In this document: in pieces, positions 29,701-38,362 of the stretch
Layout: each line of letters opens with the position of its first letter
How positions within the stretch are numbered: the stretch's first letter is position 1
From: Cylindrotheca closterium
Lineage: Eukaryota; Bacillariophyta; Bacillariophyceae; Bacillariales; Bacillariaceae
Assembly (NCBI GenBank): GCA_933822405.4
Contig: CAKOGP040001714.1
Location: 62,001-126,000, forward strand
Reading direction: 5' to 3'
Length of the DNA: 64,000 nucleotides
Notes under the pieces: generated by a model
Told to the model about the DNA's origin: nothing
Seen by the model: the letters and a program-made list of their open reading frames with translations, nothing else
The model's database searches: none
Position numbers and translations under genes: made by a program

Positions 29701-30983
29701 CGGCCCGTTCTTCCGACACGATGCGTGTAGGAATCAACATTGCTGGGGGCATCCGCTTGAATAACCAAACCGATGTGTGAAACGTCCAATCCCCGTGCTG
29801 CCACGTCGGTTGCCACCAAGACTTGTGCCTTTTTATTCGAAAAGTCCCTCAAGGCTTGATTCCGATCGCTCTGCTCCTTGTCCCCATGAATGATCCGGCA
29901 CTTGATTCCACTGCTGGCCAATGCTTTGCCATACTGGTCAACGTCTTGTTTCATGTTGGCAAAGACAATAATACTGTTGTTCTTGTTTCCGTTGGATCGT
30001 TTCAAGAATTGTGTGACATGACGAGTGACTGCCTTTACCTTGCCCGCATCATTGCCCATCCATTCAAAGCGTTGCTTGATTCGAGCATGAGTAGAACCTA
30101 CCCTTCCCACACTCACAAAGTAATACTCCGGCCGCAAAAAGTCAGCAGCAATCCGTTGTACCGAAGTAGGGAAAGTAGCAGAACACAAAACACTTTGATG
30201 CTGCCTCTTAGTTTTGAGAAGCCTCGCAATTCGGGTCAGCTGTGGTTCAAAACCGAGATCCATCAGTCGATCGGCTTCATCAATTACCAAGAACTTTAGA
30301 TTTTGTAAGGACAAGTTTCGCTCATCGGTAAACTGCAATATTCGCCCCGGAGTACCAACAACAATACTCGCCGAAGCCAATTCTTGTCGTTGTTGCTTGG
30401 TATTTCCACCCCCCGTCGCAAGCGAAACTTTCAGGTGCGGATAATTTTTGGTCAGTGTCTTTAACACTCCAGCCGTCTGAATGGCAAGTTCTCTTGTGGG
30501 AGAAATCACCATACCCATGACTCGATTATTCTTTGTATTTGAAGACTCGAGTACAATACGTTCCACCATGGGCAGTGAAAACATGAGTGACTTTCCCGAT
30601 CCTGTCTGAGAGGATGCCATGACATCAAACTCTTTGCGCAGCAGTGGAATGGCATTTGCCTGAATGGTCGTTGGCCGTGTCCATCCTTCTTGTTTCAAGA
30701 CAGCGCTTAATTTTTCATTCATCGTTTCGTTGGACTGCACAAAGGAATTACCAGTCAATGGCAGAGTTCCGTGGGTGGATGGGGAGATTTCCACAGGTGG
30801 TACTTCTGGTGACGATACATCATTGGACGAAGCCGCCATGTAGTGCCGAGAAAATAGTCGGTGATGCTCTGATTTCTGAATATCATGAATACGAATACCA
30901 GACGTCATCCTTGTGGAAGTGAATGCAAAGGATAGACATCCTCTGGACTTTGTCAAGGCCAGGAGCAGTGGAAGATGAACCAT
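26781..30983 (-). CDS. DEAD-box RNA helicase fused to type IA DNA topoisomerase III (TOP3-beta-like)
   Basis: A single uninterrupted frame. Starting at ATG 30983 gives 1400 residues with a signal-like stretch and a LSFAF motif resembling a diatom plastid presequence. In-frame ATGs at 31028 and 31118 are alternatives (1445 residues from 31118, the numbering used here). Helicase: Q motif near 145-153, SSQTGSGKS 169-177, PTRELA 207-212, DEAD 280-283, SAT 313-315, ATDVAARGLD 436-445, HRVGRTGR 466-473. A linker of about 180 residues follows. Topoisomerase: Toprim AEKPS 704-708 and DCDPEGE 821-827, then the active-site YPRTET with Tyr 1056, and RIGTDA 1247-1252. The segment HVNNI and the region after PTALG resemble TOP3-beta more than TOP3-alpha. 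The usual C-terminal zinc fingers are absent; the tail is Lys/Arg-rich. All catalytic residues of both enzymes look intact. Relaxation or unwinding of RNA or DNA is the expected activity; compartment is uncertain. Confidence 0.92.
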   Translation of the reverse strand: MVHLPLLLALTKSRGCLSFAFTSTRMTSGIRIHDIQKSEHHRLFSRHYMAASSNDVSSPEVPPVEISPSTHGTLPLTGNSFVQSNETMNEKLSAVLKQEGWTRPTTIQANAIPLLRKEFDVMASSQTGSGKSLMFSLPMVERIVLESSNTKNNRVMGMVISPTRELAIQTAGVLKTLTKNYPHLKVSLATGGGNTKQQRQELASASIVVGTPGRILQFTDERNLSLQNLKFLVIDEADRLMDLGFEPQLTRIARLLKTKRQHQSVLCSATFPTSVQRIAADFLRPEYYFVSVGRVGSTHARIKQRFEWMGNDAGKVKAVTRHVTQFLKRSNGNKNNSIIVFANMKQDVDQYGKALASSGIKCRIIHGDKEQSDRNQALRDFSNKKAQVLVATDVAARGLDVSHIGLVIQADAPSNVDSYTHRVGRTGRAGAKGEAVTFLNNKNLRVAGELLELLYEADQPVPAWLVGMAYSSKAHAMQEEAQISAGTLTESEKEEQENVVNDEFSGQDFRRHAVEGSYGAGRDTSYRSFDDEAYSPSVQVDLVGDQSPIPKAENSFSTEMDTSGDTDTVAPSVSMPKLIESKPSRQLAEALEEMNQGKGFGSKPDAKIYTTLSRNRNQKLPFEYLGNFPFDEVLPLLRSTKRDYRNTAHSSLPRILMVAEKPSIALAIAEALSGKRGPRKRFGISRALPVYEFVSEAFEPLNESGSPTKCLVTVTSVVGHLFSLGFDSKDQRQSDPSDFFRLPIVKQEESTTSKLRVMDHLRALAADSDHLVLWLDCDPEGENIAHEVIAVTRRAIEAKEGGAADRIHRAKFSAITAKALQDAFKTLQKPDADLSRSVDARQELDLRIGVALTRLLTWKCVGAARKRFSPATKFVSYGPCQTPALSFCVDRAHEIQKFAPTTFWELQIEASPDSDKKNNRPLKWTGSNGSAEMGDNSTPNKVTAEKLVKIASKSGAHVVVESIREENCKVSAPVGLNTVALLEAGSKALGMSPKKVMSVAEKLYSDGYISYPRTETTRYDPTGFDVRTTLRQHSKHGEWGKSVSYLLRTKYSNHGSPPTRGRDVGDHPPITPLKAASRQEIGNGPPWRIYEFIVRTFLGSLHNDLHYLRTVASLKLVGEGSADQESGADFELEVVTVDSLGFADVCRWVLRDIGASREQSEMSELSIGQELSITKAAVRERETRPPRFLQEHELIRLMDENRIGTDAIMAVHVNNIIDRGYVILCDEAGVPLRAPRPPRPGSKPLPRQIGRYMVPTALGLNLIALFGNETNEATPALLVKPSIRQKMEEEVKQIALGVFEKDECVQTNLDWFESRYQEFFESLSRDRVNEFARELSPTSKSLENWRKTGVFEPKQTVAIKKSTKPKPRNTQQGKNSNKQGGNKKKNRGAWKSRSRQTAKK

Positions 30984-31118
30984 TTTGATGGGTCCTCTGC
31001 GCAACACATTTATTCCCAAGGACAGCATTATGAAAATGATGTTGAAGGCATACCCATTTATAACTCGTGTTGTTGGATTTATGCTATGGAGAGACTTTGA
31101 GTCCCTAGGTGTAGGCAT

Positions 31119-31609
31119 GAACAGGAGGAGTGAAATACCGGTAGAATGGATGGGGAGGATTATGAGGATATTTATTAATGTTCAAAATGTGTGGAAGATG
31201 AATTTTTTGGACAACGATGGTCGATGAGGTCATCCCCAGTCAGGATGAGGAGTGAAGGACAGACGGCGGGAATGAGACATCAATACTATGTGATATGATA
31301 CTGTAGCTGATAGACATGTATCATACCAATTGAATGTACTACCTGGTACCGGTATGTCGTCAATCGGATATCTTTCACGCATAGACTCACACAACATTAT
31401 TATCATATTTCACCTTCATCCATCACGCAAAATCTTCACCCATCGAGCAAAAGAGCACACAGAACCCCTACTCTACTACCTAGTCTCTCATCGGATCTCC
31501 TTGCCCCATTGGAGCTATTTTAAGCCGTCACTTCTCCATTTTTTGTAGTTGCTACAATAAGAATGAAGACAAGTGAAGGGGACTACTATTCTAAATGTAA
31601 ACCATTGAT
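31119..31609. other. Intergenic region, no gene seen
   Basis: This lies between the 5' end of the helicase-topoisomerase gene and the 3' end of the LRR gene, both on the minus strand. Short open stretches exist but none has support. A palindromic accggt motif occurs near 31348. Confidence 0.4.
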
Positions 31610-34600
31610 CTAGAGGCAATTATTGGTGATATCACAAATGCCAGCATTTGAGGTATTGGTAAAGCAGTTTGCTTCTGGCCGATTAAACGATGTGGCTGCG
31701 ATGTATAATACCATCAAAACGAACAAGAAGCCATGGCATTGTTAGAGGAGTTATTCATACTCGAAGGAATTGCTCAAACATTCTCAACACTTACCTAAGT
31801 AGCATTCTGTCAATGACGTTGGAAGAGGTGGAATCGAACCAGTCAAAAAATTGGTTGCTGTGACGACCGAGCGCGAGAGTGCGACGACGACGAATGAATG
31901 AATGAAAATCGAACGACAATAAATTGAGATGTGAGTTTGAATCATACTGTAGCTGCACCTTTAAAAAGGGTTCTCAGTGACGATGCTCTTACACATATCG
32001 AATAAGGTTAGGGGCAGAGAGAAAAGAGTTGCAGGGATGGTACCTGTCAATGAGTTTTCCCACACCTCAAATTCCCTCAAACTTGACATATTTCCCTACA
32101 CGTACAACATCAAGTAGTTGAGTGATATTTTTGAGTCGTTTCGAGAAATCTATTGCAGCGATGATACTTACGATTTCTGACGGCAAAGGTCCACTGAGTA
32201 CATTCTTATACAAGTCCAAAAGCCAAACGTTTGCAAGATTACCAAACTCGGTAGGGATGGTACTGTGATGGGTTGGAAGAGTTGAGAAATGATGAGTGCG
32301 AGTTAGCAAAAAAATTGACCAAGAAAGCTTTCTCTCAGTGCCCAGTACTTCTTACCCAATCAGCGAATTACTATCCAGGTACAACTGCTCTAGTTGCGAC
32401 GATAATCTCCCTGCACAAAACATAGAGAAGCAATGCAAATGCTGTTAGATGCAATCTGCGCGGTATATAGGAACAACAAGAGGGGTACCGGTAAATACTA
32501 CAGGAAGATCTCTTCCGGTACGACAGACAGGAGGTGAACAGACAGAGACTGCATGTCTTTGTCTCCGCTTTGACTTTCACATTTCCACATCATTCGATCA
32601 TCGCAAACTCAACATTCATGCACAACACAATGCGCAACGGCGAAGGCAACAACAACGGTACGCACCCAATTCCGTGGGGATGGATCCGCGAAGGTTGTTC
32701 GAGTCCAACTCCAATTTGGTCAGTGATGTCAACAACTATAATGCATGGACAAGCATGGGCACGTGCGTGAGGGTTGCATTGGTCGCAATGTTGACGCACT
32801 TTGGAACGATAGTTTGTTCGCATTGAAATCTACTTACGCCGACCGTGGTAGGAATGGTACCTGAAAAGATGATACAACAGCGTTGGAACAAGAGTAAATT
32901 GTAAGAAGCTTAATCCAAGAACAAGTACTGGTACAAACAACCAGCATTCAAACGTACCTGCCAATCCGTTGCTGAAAAGATTTAAGTATGTCATCATAGT
33001 CAGTGCTCCAATCTCATTGGGGATTTCGTTTCTTAATTCGTTTTCATCTGTAGGATGGCCGGCAGACCGCGCAAACGTTTAGCATACAATCGTTCCAATT
33101 CGTTAAGCTATCTTCATGCCGTAGCAATGAAGGTGCACTCACCCAACCGGACCTCACGCAAGCTCGTCATACGACCAATTTCCGAGGGTATTGGGCCAAA
33201 GATGTCATTTCCATCTATAATGGTATTCAACGTGGCAGTAGGTTAGTATTCTCTCGTTCATCACTGTTGCAATAATGAGTTGCTGACTTGGTACTTCTTA
33301 CCCATGAGTAAATCCTCAAGTAGAGATAATCGCCCGAACTCCGACGGAAAGGAGCTAGTAGTTACAAGAAGAGCAGTAAGACAATCGACTCATACATAAT
33401 ACACTTGAAACAGCAATTGCAGCCTACCCGACAAACCCATTTAGTTCGAGTGACAAGTACGTCAATTGAGAGAGCATTCCCTGCCAAGATGAAACATAAG
33501 TGGTATAAGAAGCAAAGCCAACAACAAATACTAATAAGCCACCATTCAAACACGTACAATTTCTGTTGGGAGAGTTCCTGAAAAGATGAATAGACAGCCG
33601 GTTGTTGTAAGAAGCTGCTCCAAGTACAAATTGAAGCAAGAGGACACCCAAGAACGTACCAGCAAAGCTGTTTTCAGAAAGATTCAGATATCTCAGCTGT
33701 GTTAATTCTCCCATCTCCGTAGGTATGATGCCGGCTAAACCATTGAGTTCTAAGAAGTGAAACCAGATTGCAAGCGTGTGAGCTGCCAAGCTGCCATCAA
33801 ATCCGTCGCAACAGTTTAGTTCTTACCAAAATTAATGCTTGTCAAATGTGACAAGATTCCCTTGGAGCAGTGAAACGAAACGCAGACAGCTTAGCATTGG
33901 ATCGATGTATTGCAAGTGAAGATAACAAGTACTTACGAATTCTGTTGGGAAGGTACCAATGAGCTCATCGTCTTCAATATTCATATCGATGACTCTTCTG
34001 GCTCCGTCACAATCATGAGTGAAAGACCAATCGCAGTGATGCTCGTTTGTTTGCATCCAACTAGATTGATACATAAAGTCAGTTTCGAGGAACGAATAAT
34101 AGAGAGCCGCCATTGCATAGCGTTCCAGACATTGTTCATCTGGGTTGCTTGCGAAAGGATCTGGTTCCCAAGTGTCTGTAGTCGTAACCCATTCATAGGC
34201 CCGAGCGTGATAGGGTTGGTACCCTCCCAGAATCCGATCCCATTTGGAGGTTGGCGATGATGTGGGCACTGGCGTTGCGAGTGTCGGTTGTGGTGTGGCC
34301 GGAGTTGGCGGTGGCGTTGGACCCGGAGTTGCTTGAGTGGGCGGTGGCGTCGGGCCTGGTGTTGGCGGTGGAGTCGGAGGTGGGGTTGGACCTGGTGTCG
34401 GTGGCGGCGTGGGTCCTGGTGTTGCAGGAATAGTTGGAGTGCTTGACCCAGTCGATGTGGGTGCAATACTGGGCATTCTGGATGGTTGTGCTGATGGATT
34501 CATTGAAGGTGAACCGCTTTCCATAATCGTGGGAACAGGAGTTGGCGCTTCCGTTAGTGTGCCTGTGACAATATCACCAAACTCCAAAGACGTTGCAAGA

Positions 34601-36186
34601 CCATCCAACCCAAAAAAGTCCACCAAGCTTTCTTGGTCAAGGATTGTTAACGTCTTGGTCTGCAATAAGTAGCCCCTCACGTCCTCATCCTTTAGAAAGA
34701 GTTCAAGCCCCATCTGACAAGAGTAGCACAACTCTGGTGCAACGTCACAGTCATTTCCTTGTGCGCAATCCACCTCAATTGCAGCATTTCCAATGACGTA
34801 GACGGGTAGCCCATCGATTTGCAGATGTCGCGCATTGTCAGGCAGTCCAGCGATCGCTGCAGTTGTGGCTGTATTTGGGCAATCTGCCAATGCAGGACCA
34901 AGGATTGACTGCACCACAACGTCTAGGAGTGCTGAAACTTCCGACGGTGGTGATGTCTCTACCATCTCGGCCTTGAAGGGAAGTATGAAGCTCTTGCTTG
35001 ACATATCTTCTTGTCCTGGAACAGGCTCGCCTCGCGCGATTAACTCGCAGATAGAATCACCAGGTGGTTCGTAGAGTAGTCCATCAGTTGGAGCCAGGGA
35101 AGGTGAAGTAGAAGGCGATGCGGTAGGCGATACAATACCGATTGGGGCATCTGTAGTGAAATCGGCGCTGAGTGGAGCATTTGTAGGGTCGGCAATGCTT
35201 TCTTTGGCCGGACTTGCGGCTGGCTCGTCGTTCTTGCCGGTTAACCACACAACCACACCGACAATGATTGCCGCAAGAATAGCCAATCCAACACATATTT
35301 TGATCATGAGCGCTTTTTTCTTTTTCTTTCTTTCTTCGTCATCATTTTCTTCTACGACTTCTCCCTTGTCCGAATCAGCTTCATCGTCTGGACTCGCGGC
35401 AACAGCAACCGTCATAGCTTTTAATCTGTCTTGAACCAACTGTTCCACATTTACTTCCGGTGCCGGTGCCGCTCCCACGATCTGGGCATCGTCAATTGCC
35501 ATAGCACTCGGAGTATCCGCATCAGCCCCCGGAGCTGCAGCGTTGCTTACTGGTGCGGATGCAGGGGCTGACCGAAGCCCAGCGGAGGCCGCCTTTGCCT
35601 TTTCTCTCGCTGCTCGATTGCGCGGGGACATGGGAGTAGCCGCACCTCTATCGGCAAGACGACGTTTTTCCACTCGTTTCCCATTCCTTGCCTTGTTGTC
35701 CGAGGCGATCTTATCCCTGACCCTATCTCTGCCTTTGCCAGAACCCCCCTTCTCTCGACGAGCCTTGCGAGACTCCCTTGATTCCCCTCCTCCAGAAACC
35801 GATACAACGCCAGCAACTGCAGCAGGACGATTACGCCGGGACTTTTCATCTCTCTTAGATTTCTTGTCCTCTTCACCACGTGAAGGCTTTGTCAGTGGTG
35901 GTTCTGGAGGTGCTCCGCTCGTCTTAGATGATTTAGGAGATCTATCCCTTCGCTTGGAGCGATCAGATGATCTACTCGAAGGCTCTGGTGTTCGGTGGCT
36001 ACGCCCTGGGGATCTGTGACGTTTCGGAGACCTGGACTTGTGATCACCACTTCTTGAAGATCTCGAGGATCTTGTTGACCTTCTTTTGGAGTGATGATCA
36101 GAAGGAGTCTTAGGTGTATCTACATCACCAACGGGATTATCAGCGTTATTGTGAGACGACGAATGGTCTGCGTTTTCACTGCTCAT
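31610..36186 (-). CDS. LRR receptor-like membrane protein, 15 exons
   Basis: My splice model, on the minus strand, is 36186-33937, 33860-33827, 33749-33660, 33577-33558, 33480-33428, 33354-33302, 33214-33143, 33047-32958, 32860-32838, 32735-32666, 32410-32356, 32262-32172, 32095-31993, 31857-31795, 31695-31610. Every intron is GT-AG and the frame closes at TAG, giving 1050 residues. The N terminus is Ser/Arg- and Lys-rich. A membrane segment lies at about 293-316, suggesting type II topology. Next come a Cys-containing region, Pro/Thr repeats, an LRR N-cap ending GTFPTEF, plant-type LRRs such as NGLAGIIPTEMGELTQL and NVLSGPLPSEIG, and a Cys-rich C-cap ending ICDITNNCL. No kinase domain is present. 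Ligand and role are unknown; cell-surface recognition or adhesion is inference. Exon ends fit the LRR consensus, which is the main evidence for the model. Confidence 0.87.
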
Positions 36187-36569
36187 AGTGCTATTTGATG
36201 ATAAACGAGCAATATGCCTCTAAGGTCAAGAGGATGATGATGGCGTAATAATGCAAAGACTATAACGCGAAATAGTAGTTTGCTGATGCTTCTGCGTGCC
36301 GGTATTTTACAACATGGCCCGCAGCAAGTCAATTTCCCGAGCGCGTGTGTTGAGGTTGATAAGAATCATGTTGTACTTTGTTTCCTACACATGGTTTTGG
36401 TAGGTTTTCGAGGTCGCGCCGAATTGAAATTGTGCATTTTTTAAAAACGGTGCGCGACCATTACGCAGAATTCAAAGCGATATTATAGGTGCTTTTGTAC
36501 AACTGTGTTAAATAGAAAAATAAGTAGCGCATAGGCAATATCAAACGTGTCGGTTGCATAGAATTTACG
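36187..36569. other. Intergenic region, no gene seen
   Basis: This separates the start of the LRR gene from the stop of the NFACT-R gene, both on the minus strand. It presumably holds the LRR gene's promoter. No motif stands out. Confidence 0.4.
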
Positions 36570-37724
36570 CTATGACTTCCTGCACCAATACACTTCAAAA
36601 TCATGACGTTTCATCACTTTTCTAGTCAAATCTTCCACTGCGTTGGGATCACCATACATTCGTCCTAGCTTTTTGCGATGATTCATTTTACCCACCCCAC
36701 TCCCTCGTTTGGCGACTTTGCGGCTGTCACAATACATAATGGGAATGCGTTGTTTTGTTTTCCTGTCAGTATGTTGAGCCTTCTTGTGGTTGTCGTCAAA
36801 GCTGTAGTAGCAGCTGTCGCTGAATCGTGCCGCGAGATTGGCTGCCATTTGTTTGCATTCTTTGCTATCCTTCAAGCCACGCTGCAGCGAGCTTCGCAAT
36901 AAGACGCGGGACCCCTGATAGTCTTCCACTTGAAACCACAAGTCAGCCCCCTGGGCAATCCGTCTAAGCGTCTCGTCCTTGTGGGCTTTCGGGCGTCCTA
37001 CTAAAATGGGAACACCTCGTGCAGTGTAGAATACAAGCCCATCAAAACCATCTGGTCGGCCATAGTCTTTTCTTTGCAGTCGAATCTTCCAGGTATCTGG
37101 ATTGTGTTCCAAGATGGACACAAATCCAAGTGTCACAAAGTCATTCTTGAACGATTGCAAAGTTTCCATTGCCAAGGCGTTATCATTTTGTTGGGATAGT
37201 TTCTGCTTCAGAATTTTCAGCTGATCCATCTTTTGCAATATTTCCAACCGTCGTCCATCAATGGAATCCAGCTTCTGTTGAGGACTTCGGTTGTTGTCAG
37301 CATTTTCATTCTTTTGGTTTTCTTCTGTATGTGATGGAATTTGACTATTTTCTTCTGCTCCTTGGTCTTGTGCCTTCGAAATATTCTCGTACTTTCCTCT
37401 CTCTTTGTCCAATGCATCTAGGATCAGCTCTTGTCGCAATTTCGCCTCATCCATGGCGTCCATCAGAAACCTCTTGGAAATGGGCGGAAGTGGAGTTTTG
37501 ACACCATTGCTGGCCTTCATCTTCCGACAATTCTTGGCTTTACTGTTACTCATAATGACACTTCTAGAAAGGACTCCCGGTAACTGAGTGGACTGACTCG
37601 AATCATAATTCCCTCGTAACGTTTGGATGCTTCCGCTTCTGCTTGGTGATACTGAAGATGTGAAGGCGATGGTCCATTGAAACAAGAATAGTGAGACAAT
37701 GAGGATTTTCCATAGAAAGATCAT
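36570..37724 (-). CDS. NFACT-R domain protein, probably plastid-targeted
   Basis: I chose ATG 37724 because it gives a signal peptide directly followed by IAFTSSV, an ASAFAP-like motif of diatom plastid presequences; a longer frame begins at 37817. The 384-residue product has a charged coiled-coil middle (about residues 85-190) and a C-terminal NFACT-R (DUF814) RNA-binding domain (about 225-350). The hallmark is GADLWFQVEDYQGSRVLLR, matching the family pattern with WF at 263-264. Full NFACT proteins (Tae2/NEMF, RqcH) act on stalled large ribosomal subunits and also have an NFACT-N domain, which is missing here. A part in plastid ribosome quality control is therefore inference. The basic C terminus would suit RNA binding. 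A divergent coiled-coil gene starts 638 bp away. Confidence 0.8.
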   Translation of the reverse strand: MIFLWKILIVSLFLFQWTIAFTSSVSPSRSGSIQTLRGNYDSSQSTQLPGVLSRSVIMSNSKAKNCRKMKASNGVKTPLPPISKRFLMDAMDEAKLRQELILDALDKERGKYENISKAQDQGAEENSQIPSHTEENQKNENADNNRSPQQKLDSIDGRRLEILQKMDQLKILKQKLSQQNDNALAMETLQSFKNDFVTLGFVSILEHNPDTWKIRLQRKDYGRPDGFDGLVFYTARGVPILVGRPKAHKDETLRRIAQGADLWFQVEDYQGSRVLLRSSLQRGLKDSKECKQMAANLAARFSDSCYYSFDDNHKKAQHTDRKTKQRIPIMYCDSRKVAKRGSGVGKMNHRKKLGRMYGDPNAVEDLTRKVMKRHDFEVYWCRKS

Positions 37725-38362
37725 TTTCAGCAAGCATCCATTGCTGAAGGAAAGTTCAGTGGTATCTAAGACCAAAAGTCGTGCCGAAACATCCAACTCC
37801 GTAGATGCTTCAAACAATCTGCGAGACGAACATAAAAGTTTTCACTGAAGTGGCTTTGAAGAATGGCAAAGGTCGAACGGGTCGATTGAGCCATTTTGAC
37901 TCTTCCGAATGCCAAATCAGGCGAAACGAAGAATGTCATACTACGACAAATGAAATTTCCTATATCGCTAAGTAAACATATGACCACATAAATACGTGGA
38001 AGGGAGGCCGGTGCACGTTGGTCTAAGTAGGATTGTACGCAACGAAGACACTTGACTTCCGTTTTAGGTCACAAGCCAAAATCTAAGGCACAGTCATTCT
38101 CCTCACGTTTTTGCCTGAGTGTCAACCCAGCTGCCCGTAGCACCGCAAGATATTGTAACTGCCAACAAGGAAAGTTGTTTTGTGTTGTCCTTATAACTAC
38201 ACAAGCACCATCAACAGTACAAACTCGTACTTATAACCACAGTGTCGCATCAGTTTGATATCAGCTGTGACCTTTTCTTGGTGAAATCTTCAGAAAGATT
38301 CACGTCAACAACATCATCATCGAAAGTACACTATCACAAATTAGTCACACAAAATAACTATC
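37725..38362. other. Divergent promoter region
   Basis: This 638 bp segment separates the divergent NFACT-R and coiled-coil genes and must contain both 5' regions. No coding potential or clear core element is seen. Confidence 0.4.

Noticed and set aside
31820..31860. A tRNA B-box-like ggttcgattcc on the minus strand
   Set aside because: It falls inside a coding exon of the LRR gene (encoding LTGSIPP), the T-arm does not pair, and no anticodon arm or acceptor stem is present.
33424..33789. A separate small LRR gene or pseudogene
   Set aside because: Its LRR pieces are exons of the larger 15-exon gene and splice in frame with neighbours on both sides.
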